A DNA stretch of 54,544 bases from an uncultured Bacteroides sp. GTDB lineage: Bacteria; Bacteroidota; Bacteroidia; Bacteroidales; Bacteroidaceae. Where the stretch lies: the NCBI RefSeq assembly GCF_910578895.1, contig NZ_CAJTSC010000022.1:1-54544 (forward strand), in the 5' to 3' direction. A program made the translations under genes and the position numbers. The notes under the pieces were generated by a model. It had not been told where the DNA came from. It did not search any database and worked only from the letters and a program-made list of their open reading frames with translations. Below, piece after piece: positions 35,141 to 43,704 of this stretch (its first letter is position 1; the number at the start of each line of letters is the position of its first letter).

Positions 35141-37120
35141 ATGAAGAAATACAAAGGACTATTGGCTGTGTTGGCACTGGCAGCAGGAACAGCACTCCAG
35201 GCACAGACAAATGAATTGGTGATACAAGCCGGAAAACCCGGAGCGGAAATTCAGCCTACCATGTACGGCTTGTTTTTCGAAGATATCAATTATGCCGCCG
35301 ACGGCGGTCTGTATGCCGAACTTGTGAAGAACCGTTCGTTCGAGTTTCCGCAGCATTTTATGGGGTGGAAGGTATTTGGCAAAGTATCTCTGAAAGACGA
35401 CGGCCCTTTTGAAAGGAATCCGCATTATGTACGTTTGGAATACGCCGGACATCCGCATAAACAAACGGGGCTGGATAACGAAGGCTTTTTCGGTATCGGC
35501 GTGAAGCAGGGAGAGGAGTACCGTTTCTCGGTGTGGGCGCGTGTGCCGGAAGGAGGAGCCGCGAGCAAGATTCGTGTGGAACTGGCGGATACGAAGTCGA
35601 TGGGCGAACAACAGGCGTTTGCCACTGCCGACCTGACAATCGATTCAAAGGAGTGGAAGAAGTACCAAGTGGTGCTGAAACCGGCAGTGACTAATCCGAA
35701 AGCTATTCTCCGCATTTTCCTGGCTTCACCGCAAACGGTGGATTTGGAGCATGTCTCCCTCTTTCCGGTAGATACCTGGAAAGGGCATGAGAACGGGCTC
35801 CGTAAGGATTTGGCACAGGCATTGGCGGATATAAAGCCGGGCGTGTTCCGCTTTCCTGGCGGATGTATTGTAGAAGGTACGGACCTTGCATCACGCTACG
35901 ACTGGAAAAAATCGGTAGGTGCGGTAGAGAACCGTCCGCTGAACGAAAATCGTTGGCATTATACCTTTCCGCATCGTTTCTTCCCCGATTATTATCAGAG
36001 TTACGGTTTGGGATTTTATGAGTTTTTCCTGCTTTCCGAAGAGATTGGCGCGGAGCCTTTGCCCGTGTTGAGTTGCGGCCTGGCTTGCCAGTTCCAGAAT
36101 ACGGATGCGGATGCACATGTGGCTCTTTGCGATTTGGACAGCTATGTTCAAGACGCGCTCGATTTGATAGAATTTGCGAATGGTGCTGCCGATACGCCGT
36201 GGGGAAAGGTACGTGCCGATATGGGGCATCCGGCTCCTTTCAATCTGAAATTCATCGGTATAGGTAATGAACAGTGGGGAAAGGAGTATCCCGAACATCT
36301 GGAACCGTTTGTCAAGGCAATCCGTAAGGCATATCCCGACATCCATATTGTGGGCAGTTCCGGTCCCGATTCGGAAGGAGGGCAATTCGACTTTCTCTGG
36401 CCTGAAATGAAGAGATTGAAAGCAGATTTGGTAGACGAGCATTTCTATCGTCCCGAATCGTGGTTCCTCAGTCAGGGAGCACGCTACGACAACTACGACC
36501 GTAAAGGTCCGAAAGTCTTTGCCGGCGAATATGCCTGCCACGGCAAGGGCAAGAAGTGGAACCATTTTCATGCTTCACTGCTCGAAGCGGCGTTTATGAC
36601 CGGGCTGGAACGGAATGCGGATATCGTGCACATGGCTACTTATGCACCGTTGTTTGCCCATGTAGAGGGTTGGCAGTGGCGTCCGGACATGATATGGTTC
36701 GACAATCTGAATTCCGTACGTACGGTAAGCTACTATGTACAGCAGCTTTTTGCAACGTATAAAGGAACGAATGTACTCCCGCTGACCATGGATAAGAAGC
36801 CCGTAACAGGTGCCGACGGACAGAACGGGCTCTTCGCAAGTGCCGTGTGCGACAAGAACAAGAAGGAGATCATTGTAAAGGTAGCCAACACTTCGCACAA
36901 GGCGCAACCTTTGTCGTTGAGGTTTGACGGACTGAAGAAGAAGGAGGTCCTGTCGGGTGCACGTTGCATCAAACTTGCTTCCGCAGACATGGATAAGGAT
37001 AATACGGTGGAGAACCCGATGGCAATTGTGCCGCAAGAAACGTCTTTGAATATTGACGGACAAGTATTGAATGTGGATTTGGAACCTGCTACGTTTGCCG
37101 TATATATCCTGAAGTATTGA
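35141..37120 (+). CDS. GH51 alpha-L-arabinofuranosidase, long form
   Basis: A 659-residue exported GH51 (signal peptide MKKYKGLLAVLALAAGTALQA). Before the catalytic barrel sits a beta-sandwich insert resembling CBM4-type modules (about 75-205: GEEYRFSVWARVPEGGAASK). Catalytic acid/base Glu is in GIGNEQWGKEYP (about 376) and nucleophile Glu in VFAGEYACHG (about 463). It is about 145 residues longer than the GH51 encoded at 8005 and only distantly similar, so the two probably differ in linkage preference. Cotranscribed with the preceding GH43. Confidence 0.94.
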   Translation: MKKYKGLLAVLALAAGTALQAQTNELVIQAGKPGAEIQPTMYGLFFEDINYAADGGLYAELVKNRSFEFPQHFMGWKVFGKVSLKDDGPFERNPHYVRLEYAGHPHKQTGLDNEGFFGIGVKQGEEYRFSVWARVPEGGAASKIRVELADTKSMGEQQAFATADLTIDSKEWKKYQVVLKPAVTNPKAILRIFLASPQTVDLEHVSLFPVDTWKGHENGLRKDLAQALADIKPGVFRFPGGCIVEGTDLASRYDWKKSVGAVENRPLNENRWHYTFPHRFFPDYYQSYGLGFYEFFLLSEEIGAEPLPVLSCGLACQFQNTDADAHVALCDLDSYVQDALDLIEFANGAADTPWGKVRADMGHPAPFNLKFIGIGNEQWGKEYPEHLEPFVKAIRKAYPDIHIVGSSGPDSEGGQFDFLWPEMKRLKADLVDEHFYRPESWFLSQGARYDNYDRKGPKVFAGEYACHGKGKKWNHFHASLLEAAFMTGLERNADIVHMATYAPLFAHVEGWQWRPDMIWFDNLNSVRTVSYYVQQLFATYKGTNVLPLTMDKKPVTGADGQNGLFASAVCDKNKKEIIVKVANTSHKAQPLSLRFDGLKKKEVLSGARCIKLASADMDKDNTVENPMAIVPQETSLNIDGQVLNVDLEPATFAVYILKY

Positions 37121-37190
37121 TTTTGAGGATAGAATTTGATACGTGGCAATGATTGATTATCCTATTTTAAGTACTTATTTATCGAAAACA

Positions 37191-38159
37191 ATGAATAACT
37201 GGTTTGTATTTTGGGTTAGTTCTTTGATGCTGGCAGTCCCGCAAGGGCTGTCGGCACAAAGCGACACCACTTTTGTGGCTACGGGAAATCCGATAGTAAG
37301 GCATAAGTACATTGCAGACCCGGCGGCAATGGTGCACGACGGGAAGGTATATATTTACGGCGGTCACGACGAATGTCCGCCGCCCGCAGAACACTACGAC
37401 CTGAAAGAGTGGTGCGTTTTTTCCTCTCCGGACCTCAAGACCTGGACGGAACATCCCGTGCCCTTAAAGGCTCAGGATTTTTCTTGGGCGAAAGGTGAGG
37501 CATGGGCAAGCCAGGTCATAGAGCGTGACGGTAAGTTTTATTGGTATGTGACGGTAGAGCATAAAACCGTTCCCGGCAAGTCTATCGGGGTGGCGGTATC
37601 CGACTCACCGATAGGTCCGTTTGTCGACGCACGCGGTTCCGCCCTTGTCACCAACGATATGACGACCGAGCGGAGCAAGAGTTATTGGGACGACATAGAC
37701 CCCACCGTCATTATCGATGATGACGGGCAGGCTTATCTGTTTTGGGGAAACAGCCAGTGCTATTTTGCCAAACTGAAAAAGAATATGATCGAACTGGACG
37801 GTCCGATTATTCCTATCGACCTTCCCCGTTATACGGAAGCTCCCTGGATTCACAAGCGTGGCGACTGGTATTACCTTTCTTATGCGTCCGAATTTCCCGA
37901 GAAGATATGCTACGCCATGAGCCGCAGCATAACGGGACCGTGGGAGTACAAAGGCATTCTGAATGAATTGGCAGGAAACTGCAATACCAACCATCAGGCT
38001 ATCATCGAGTTCAAAGGCGACTGGTATTTCATCTATCACAACGGCGGCATCAATACATCCGGCGGAAGCTTCCGCCGCTCAATCTGTATCGAACGTCTGT
38101 CTTATAATCGGGACGGGACGATGAAGCGTATACAGATGACGTCGGAAGGGATATATTGA
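37191..38159 (+). CDS. GH43 exo-acting arabinosidase family protein
   Basis: A 322-residue GH43 with a cleavable signal peptide (MNNWFVFWVSSLMLAVPQGLSAQ). The ATG at 37191 is preferred to a GTG at 37143, which would put a polar leader in front of the signal. Catalytic residues: Asp in YIADPAAM (about 42), Asp in DDIDPTVIIDDDG (about 168) and Glu in YTEAPWIHKRGDWYY (about 217). It is a bare catalytic domain without the extra C-terminal module of its two relatives here, which fits a short-oligosaccharide exo enzyme. The precise specificity is not readable. It ends the operon, converging on the dehydrogenase gene 28 bp away. Confidence 0.88.
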   Translation: MNNWFVFWVSSLMLAVPQGLSAQSDTTFVATGNPIVRHKYIADPAAMVHDGKVYIYGGHDECPPPAEHYDLKEWCVFSSPDLKTWTEHPVPLKAQDFSWAKGEAWASQVIERDGKFYWYVTVEHKTVPGKSIGVAVSDSPIGPFVDARGSALVTNDMTTERSKSYWDDIDPTVIIDDDGQAYLFWGNSQCYFAKLKKNMIELDGPIIPIDLPRYTEAPWIHKRGDWYYLSYASEFPEKICYAMSRSITGPWEYKGILNELAGNCNTNHQAIIEFKGDWYFIYHNGGINTSGGSFRRSICIERLSYNRDGTMKRIQMTSEGIY

Positions 38160-38187
38160 GCGGTGTTATAGTGAAAGATTTTTTCCA

Positions 38188-39144
38188 TTATTTTACAACC
38201 GGATTAATCGGCTTTCCGTCCAAAAACGCTTTTACATTCTCCAGCATGATTTGCATGAGGCGTTTGCGTGCGGCGGCACTTGCCCAGGCGATGTGCGGGG
38301 TGATGTAGCAGTTTCGGGCGGTAAGCAGCGGATTGTCGGCACGGGGCGGCTCTTGCGAAAGGACATCCAGTCCGGCAGCAAAAATAGTACCGTTGTTCAA
38401 GGCATCGGCAAGGTCCTGTTCGTTGACGAGCGGACCGCGGCCGGTGTTGATGAGGATGGCACCGGGTTTCATCTGCCTTAAACGGGCGGCGTTGACCAGT
38501 TCGCGGGTGGAGTCGGTGAGGGGACAGTGCAAGCTGATGATGTCGCATTGGCGGAAAAGTTCGTCAAGCTCCGTCTTTTTGATTTCGGGAGGAAGTTGGA
38601 AAGGCGATTTGGATGTGTACGCATGCACTTCCATGCCGAAGCCGATGGCGATGCGGGCGGTGGCGTAGCCGGTTTGTCCGAGACCGATGATACCGATTTT
38701 CTTGCCGTGCAACTCGATAAGCGGATTGTCCCAGAAACAGAAGTCGGGGCTGTTGCTCCAACGGCCTCTGCGCGCTTCGTCGGTGTAGTGCTGCACCTGC
38801 TGGGCGATATTGAGAATGTGTGCAAAAACCATTTGCGCAACGGATGGTGTGCTGTATGCCGGAATATTGGTGACGATGATGCCGCGTTCCTTGGCAGCGG
38901 AGGTATCGACAATATTATATCCGGTGGCAAGCACGCCGATATATTTCAACTGTGGCAGTGCTGCTATGGTTTCCGCATCGAGCACAACTTTGTTGGTCAG
39001 CAGAATGTCTGCTCCGGCAGCACGTTCCAATACTTCAGCGGGAGCGGTACGGTCGTAAACGATACATTCTCCCAAACTTTTCAGTCCGTCCCAAGAAAGG
39101 TCTCCGGGATTGGCGGCATAGCCGTCTAATACTACAATATTCAT
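38188..39144 (-). CDS. D-isomer-specific 2-hydroxyacid dehydrogenase
   Basis: A 318-residue NAD(P)-dependent oxidoreductase of the glycerate/hydroxypyruvate reductase group. The Rossmann motif is GIIGLGQTGYATARIAIG (about 146-163). The catalytic Arg is in NTGRGPLVNEQDLADAL (about 232), the Glu in LSQEPPRADNPLL and the His in YITPHIAWAS (about 282). Length is normal. No genomic partner indicates a substrate; hydroxypyruvate/glyoxylate reductase is the likeliest role. It lies 61 bp downstream of rarA on the same strand. Confidence 0.9.
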   Translation of the reverse strand: MNIVVLDGYAANPGDLSWDGLKSLGECIVYDRTAPAEVLERAAGADILLTNKVVLDAETIAALPQLKYIGVLATGYNIVDTSAAKERGIIVTNIPAYSTPSVAQMVFAHILNIAQQVQHYTDEARRGRWSNSPDFCFWDNPLIELHGKKIGIIGLGQTGYATARIAIGFGMEVHAYTSKSPFQLPPEIKKTELDELFRQCDIISLHCPLTDSTRELVNAARLRQMKPGAILINTGRGPLVNEQDLADALNNGTIFAAGLDVLSQEPPRADNPLLTARNCYITPHIAWASAAARKRLMQIMLENVKAFLDGKPINPVVK

Positions 39145-39205
39145 GAGATTAATTATAAACGGTTAAACATCCCTCATTCAAAATTCAAAATTTATAATTT
39201 AAAAT

Positions 39206-40471
39206 TCAAAACTCCCTCCCCCACAACCTTTCCATCCTCTCCTTGTGTTTCTGTTCGGCAGCGTTGTCTTGCGGTTGCCAGATACGGCGGTCTTTCAGGT
39301 CATCGGGCATGAACTGCTGGCGGACGAAATTGCCGGGATAGTTGTGGGCGTATTTGTAATTGTCGCCGTAGCCAAGCTGTTTCATCAGTTTGGTGGGAGC
39401 GTTGCGCAAGTGCAGGGGGACAGGCAAGTTACCTGTCTGCCGCACCAGTTCAAGGGCATCGTTAATAGCCATGTAGGCGGAGTTGCTCTTGGGACTGGTG
39501 GCAAGATAGATGGTAGTCTCTGCCAGCGGGATACGTCCTTCGGGCCACCCCACTTTCATTATCGTATCGAAACAGGCGTTGGCAAGCAGCAGGGCATTGG
39601 GATTTGCCAGCCCGATGTCCTCGGAAGCCGAGATAACGAGCCGGCGGGCTATGAAAGCAGGGTCTTCGCCGCCTTCTACCATGCGTGCCAGCCAGTAGAT
39701 GGCTCCGTCGGGATCGCTGCCACGGATAGACTTGATGAAAGCGGAGATAATGTCGTAGTGCATCTCCCCGTCTTTGTCGTAGGCAAGGGGATTTTGCTGG
39801 AGACGTTCGGTCACCATTTCATCGGTGATGACTACGGGGTCTTGGGCTTCGGACTGCACAACGAGATCGAGGATATTGAGCAACTTACGGGCATCCCCCC
39901 CGCTGTAGCGTAGCATGGCAGTGGTCTCTTTAAGTTCTATCTGCCGCTCTTTCAGTTGCACGTCCGTGGTTACGGCACGTTGGAGAAGTTCCAGCAAGTC
40001 GTCTTTTTCTAACGATTTCAGTACGTAGAGCTGGCAACGGGACAATAGCGGACGGATTACTTCGAACGACGGGTTCTCGGTAGTGGCGCCTATCAGCGTC
40101 ACCGTGCCTTGTTCCACGGCACCGAGCAGCGAGTCTTGCTGCGACTTGCTGAAACGGTGGATTTCATCGATGAACAGTACCGGGCTTGCCTGCGAGAAGA
40201 AGCGGTTGCTTTTGGCACGGTCTATCACGTCGCGCACATCCTTCACCCCGCTGCTTACGGCACTGAGGGTGTAAAACGGCGTCTCCAGTTTATTGGCAAT
40301 AATCTGTGCAAGCGTTGTCTTGCCCACTCCCGGCGGTCCCCACAGGATGAACGAGGAGATACGCCCTGCGTCAATCATCTTGCGCAGCACGGCACCCGGT
40401 CCTACCAAGTGTTTCTGACCGATGTATTCGTCTAATGTCTTCGGCCGGAGCCGTTCAGCTAAAGGAAACAT
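39206..40471 (-). CDS. rarA: Replication-associated recombination protein A (AAA+ ATPase)
   Basis: A 421-residue RarA/MgsA ATPase acting at stalled replication forks. Walker A GPPGVGKT (45-52), Walker B VLFIDEIH (98-105), sensor segment IGATTENPSFEV and the Arg finger region PLLSRC are all present. The C-terminal tetramerisation part (IYWLARMVEGGEDPAFIARR) ends in the family's PDDLKDRRIWQPQ. Standard length. Single copy in this window, housekeeping. Confidence 0.96.
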   Translation of the reverse strand: MFPLAERLRPKTLDEYIGQKHLVGPGAVLRKMIDAGRISSFILWGPPGVGKTTLAQIIANKLETPFYTLSAVSSGVKDVRDVIDRAKSNRFFSQASPVLFIDEIHRFSKSQQDSLLGAVEQGTVTLIGATTENPSFEVIRPLLSRCQLYVLKSLEKDDLLELLQRAVTTDVQLKERQIELKETTAMLRYSGGDARKLLNILDLVVQSEAQDPVVITDEMVTERLQQNPLAYDKDGEMHYDIISAFIKSIRGSDPDGAIYWLARMVEGGEDPAFIARRLVISASEDIGLANPNALLLANACFDTIMKVGWPEGRIPLAETTIYLATSPKSNSAYMAINDALELVRQTGNLPVPLHLRNAPTKLMKQLGYGDNYKYAHNYPGNFVRQQFMPDDLKDRRIWQPQDNAAEQKHKERMERLWGREF

Positions 40472-40476
40472 GGGAT

Positions 40477-40660
40477 TTATGATTTTAGATTTTAGATTTT
40501 AAATTTTAGACTTCAGATTTCAGATTTTAGATTTTAAATTTCAGATTTCACGGATTTTAGACTTCACAGATTTATAATTTTTTCCTGTTGTACGGAAAAT
40601 CTGAAATTTAAAATCTAAAATCTGAAATCCCTGAAATCCCTGAAATTTAAAAAATCATCA
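40477..40660. repeat. AT-rich simple repeat with a 33-bp perfect inverted repeat
   Basis: The whole rarA/DUF5686 gap is built of variations on GATTTTA and GATTTCA words. Within it, 40516-40548 and 40597-40629 are exact reverse complements (33 bp) around a 48-bp spacer. No gene or recognisable promoter is seen. Confidence 0.8.
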
Positions 40661-43241
40661 ATATCATAAACCGTACCCCCCCCTTTTTCACTCCCGGTAT
40701 ATCGGTATAAGTAAGGCGGCGCACATATTCTATGTGCAACAGTTTGAAAATATTGTAGATGCCTACGCTGGCTTCAATGTAGGGAGTGTGTCCCATGACG
40801 TGGCTGGTGGGCATACCGTCGCGCATGGGGAAGAGGAACAGGTCGGGGTTACTGCTTTTGTACGGGTTGTTCTTGTCCGTCAGGGTACCCCACATGCCTC
40901 GGATGCGGAACATTTCTCTCCACTTCAGCTTTTTGATAAGGGGTATACGGTTGAACAGCTTCCCGTTCATGTCATAACTCAGGGCGAGTGAAGCGTAACG
41001 GTCGTTCAGGAACTCCATGTTGTTGATGAGGCTGAACGATTCGTTGTTCTGCGTGATGTACGACAGATTAGCCATCGGCAGGTTCAGCAGCGGGAACGGA
41101 ACGGTGTTCCATTGCGCGCCGGCGCGGGCGGTGACGTCTAACTTGCCCCATGAACCGAACCAGAAACGCTTGCGGATACCGGCTTCCGTAAGGTTGAAGT
41201 TGTATTCGCCGCCCAGCACGCCTTTCATGCCCATGGTGTGTGAGAGGGTGAAGGTGGGGGCATCCAGCGATACGGGCACACGGCGTTGCTTGGTGTTGAC
41301 AAACGTTTCACCGGGGGAGTATCGCAGTGTCACTCCCAGCTCGGTAGTGGTAATGTCGTGCACCAAGGTATTCTTTTCGTCCCATTTGCCCGGGGTACTA
41401 CCGTTGTTTCTCCAATATTGCAGCATGCCGGCAGGCTGGTCGTTGCGGTGGCGTGCCATTGCCTTGACGGAGAAGCCTGCATTGGTCTCCAGTTCGTAGG
41501 TCAGGGTAGCGTCGCGCATGTACGACATCTGGTCTACGGTAGTCCATTTCCAGCCTACGAACATGTTGTCCTTGTCCGTTGCCAGATATTTGTCCATAGG
41601 AGACATCACATCGTACGTATACCGAAAAGCGAGGTAGTGCTTGGGAAATTCCCAAAGGACATATTCGCGCTTGTTGAAAGAGTAGGCGGCTTCTCCGGAG
41701 TAGAACCATTTCTTGTCGCGTGTGCCGTAGGCTCCGTATCCGCTGAAGCTCCAGTGCGGATGCAGGTTGCCGGTGGTCATTCCGCTCAGGCGGAAACGGG
41801 TACCGTTCACGTAGTTGCTGGTAATCATGGTGTTGATAGGACCGAGGTCGAACTTGCTGGGGTGTTTCTTGCTGCCCGTTTCCACAAAGTTCTCTATCAG
41901 TGCCTTCGCACCGAATATGAGGTACTTGAAACCCGGTATCTGCTCGATGCGGTTCATGAACACATCCATGGAACTTTCCTTCTTGGTGAGCGGCACTTGG
42001 CGTACCTTCGCCCAATATTCATCGCTTTTGGCAAGCATGTTGGCCTCTTTGATGACACTCCCTTTCAGGCGGAAAAGGCGGGGCTCTATCTCGTCAAACC
42101 GGTAATCGCTGTATTTGGTGGTGCGTTGCACTTCCATGCCTTGTATTCCTTTCATCAGGGCAAGTTCCACGGTCATGTCATCATCGGTGAGCACCCAGTT
42201 GCTGTCGGGCAGCTGTTCGAATTGCTGCACGATGTCGAGGTTCCCCACAAAGTTGACACCCGTCTTCTTGGGCAGGTTCATCACGGCTTTCTTTACGGCA
42301 TAGGTGGAGTCCTTCACCACGTACAGATGCCCGGTAAAGCCGAAGTCCTGCGAGTTTTGGGGCACGAAAGTGAGGTGCACACACTCCTGCTTGTCCACCG
42401 TAAGCGTATCCATAAGGTAGAACTTATAGAAACTGATGGCTCCGCGCCCGATAGGGCTGACAAAACGGCGTTGCAACAGGCGGATATCATCGTCGTAGAT
42501 GTTGACATCGGAGAATACATCGGTAAGGATGGTGCCCAGCATATCGCCCGTATTGAAGAACTCCTCGATGCCGTTGGAGTTCATGCCTTCGATAATGGTT
42601 TTCTCGCTTTTGGGACTCTTGCGGTAGATGGTCTTTGATGCCGTCTCCTTGATGGAGATAGGCAGAATCATCTTGTTGGTCTTGGGCGACACCTCCACCT
42701 GGTCTTTGAAGAAAGAGAATTTCTTATAGATGCCTTTCTCCATTTTCTCGGGTGTGACATCGTTGATGGACATCTTCATCTTCTCGTACTTCTGATACTG
42801 GTAGTAGTCGTTCTCTTCGAGTTTCAAGGCTTTCTTGTGCTCGATGACTTTCTTCATGAACTCTACGGCGGGGTTGTTCTTGCGCGAGTATTTCTCTTTC
42901 TTGGGTTTTACCACCACTTCAGACAGCATCACGTCGGCAGGTGCCAGCTTTACGTCGAGCACTTTCGTGCCGGGGGCGAATTTCACTTTCTTGGTGATAT
43001 AGCCTATGGCGGAGAATGTCAGTTCATCCCAACCCTTGCGCGTTTCTACCTGGTATTCCCCGTTGGCATTTGAAATGCCGCCCACACCTTTCCCCTCATA
43101 TTGCACGGTGATATACATCAGCGGTTCGTTGGTGAGAGAGTCGGTAATGACCCCTTTTATCTGTGCCGATGCGCCTGCAGAGACGAATAGTAGAAGCAAG
43201 AGAATCAGGGAGAAGCTATATAGTCGTTTCATACGTTTCAT
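40647..43241 (-). CDS. DUF5686-type outer-membrane protein with carboxypeptidase-like domain
   Basis: An 864-residue exported protein. The signal peptide (YSFSLILLLLLFVSAGASA) is followed by a carboxypeptidase-regulatory-like domain (about 28-110: IKGVITDSLTNEPLMYITVQ). A long middle region and a C-terminal barrel-like part, rich in amphipathic strands and ending RFMILMIF, fit DUF5686 proteins of Bacteroidetes, whose role is unknown. ATGs at 43241 and 43232 are both possible starts; the second gives the tidier signal peptide. A TAACTTTG -7 word at 43252-43259 is unusually close, so the mRNA leader would be very short. Confidence 0.8.
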   Translation of the reverse strand: MKRMKRLYSFSLILLLLLFVSAGASAQIKGVITDSLTNEPLMYITVQYEGKGVGGISNANGEYQVETRKGWDELTFSAIGYITKKVKFAPGTKVLDVKLAPADVMLSEVVVKPKKEKYSRKNNPAVEFMKKVIEHKKALKLEENDYYQYQKYEKMKMSINDVTPEKMEKGIYKKFSFFKDQVEVSPKTNKMILPISIKETASKTIYRKSPKSEKTIIEGMNSNGIEEFFNTGDMLGTILTDVFSDVNIYDDDIRLLQRRFVSPIGRGAISFYKFYLMDTLTVDKQECVHLTFVPQNSQDFGFTGHLYVVKDSTYAVKKAVMNLPKKTGVNFVGNLDIVQQFEQLPDSNWVLTDDDMTVELALMKGIQGMEVQRTTKYSDYRFDEIEPRLFRLKGSVIKEANMLAKSDEYWAKVRQVPLTKKESSMDVFMNRIEQIPGFKYLIFGAKALIENFVETGSKKHPSKFDLGPINTMITSNYVNGTRFRLSGMTTGNLHPHWSFSGYGAYGTRDKKWFYSGEAAYSFNKREYVLWEFPKHYLAFRYTYDVMSPMDKYLATDKDNMFVGWKWTTVDQMSYMRDATLTYELETNAGFSVKAMARHRNDQPAGMLQYWRNNGSTPGKWDEKNTLVHDITTTELGVTLRYSPGETFVNTKQRRVPVSLDAPTFTLSHTMGMKGVLGGEYNFNLTEAGIRKRFWFGSWGKLDVTARAGAQWNTVPFPLLNLPMANLSYITQNNESFSLINNMEFLNDRYASLALSYDMNGKLFNRIPLIKKLKWREMFRIRGMWGTLTDKNNPYKSSNPDLFLFPMRDGMPTSHVMGHTPYIEASVGIYNIFKLLHIEYVRRLTYTDIPGVKKGGVRFMILMIF

Positions 43242-43251
43242 AATCAATTTG

Positions 43252-43259
43252 CAAAGTTA
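43252..43259 (-). promoter_or_regulatory. -7 element very close to the DUF5686 start
   Basis: Minus strand TAACTTTG, 10 bp before the ATG at 43241 and 19 bp before the ATG at 43232. Confidence 0.4.
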
Positions 43260-43306
43260 GCAATTTACTGTTAATCAAGAAGCCAATATATTTTAAAGAA
43301 TGAGAG

Positions 43307-43358
43307 GGATGTTTAAGAGTCCCCCTATGCTCTTTTATAATAACAGAAAAACATCCTT
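43307..43358 (-). repeat. Dispersed repeat family A, partial copy
   Basis: Read on the minus strand it begins AAGGATGTTTTTCTGTTATT and keeps GAGCATAG, matching the 5' half of family A with one indel. GGATGTTT/AAACATCC at its ends makes a hairpin. It lies in the gene-free gap 43242-43704, which holds only repeats. Confidence 0.55.
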
Positions 43359-43385
43359 AAAGTTGGTTGTTGCTTGTCAAATGTC

Positions 43386-43560
43386 AGAGCCTGTTTAAAT
43401 TTTCTTCAAAAAGTTTTTCTTCGGTTGCTTTCCAAGCCTTTTTCCGGGCTGTTTTCCTCTTTTTATTCGTCACATAGTCCGCTATGTTCTTTGTAAAAGC
43501 AGAAAGACATCCTCGGAAAGAACTCTCAAAATAATGCAGAACGAAATTCAGACAGGCTCT
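43386..43560. repeat. Large inverted repeat with AGAGCCTGT foot enclosing family A copy 2
   Basis: AGAGCCTGT (43386-43394) and ACAGGCTCT (43552-43560) bracket an inverted copy of family A (43455-43530). The same AGCCTGTTTAAAT foot starts a hairpin at 53078. No coding frame is convincing here. Confidence 0.55.
43455..43530 (-). repeat. Dispersed repeat family A, copy 2
   Basis: Reverse complement of the element at 2714-2789. Over the 66-bp core I count 11 differences, all transitions, and the CATAGCGG/CTATG centre is kept. Confidence 0.75.
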
Positions 43561-43585
43561 TGATGATTGATTATTTTGTCAGTGC

Positions 43586-43675
43586 CACGGCTTTTTCATT
43601 TGGAGAAGTCATCGGGAATTAAAAGGAGCTACCGCCTTTCGGACAGAGGAGTTGAAAGCCGATAGCTCTGTTGAT
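43586..43675 (+). repeat. Dispersed repeat family B, copy 1
   Basis: About 90 bp from CACGGCTTTTT to GATAGCTCTGTTGAT, with an internal stem (AGGAGCTACCG / CGATAGCTCT). A second copy in the same orientation lies at 46602-46692. Confidence 0.65.
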
Positions 43676-43704
43676 ATTCAATAATATAGACTGATTTGAA
43701 ATGC

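Noticed and set aside
40477..40660. Possible CRISPR-like or tandem array of GATTTTA words
   Set aside because: Units are 7-10 bp, imperfect and without spacers; simple AT-rich repeat.
41286..42638. 450-codon plus-strand frame opposite the DUF5686 gene
   Set aside because: Antisense shadow of a protein with signal peptide and known domains; the translation resembles nothing.
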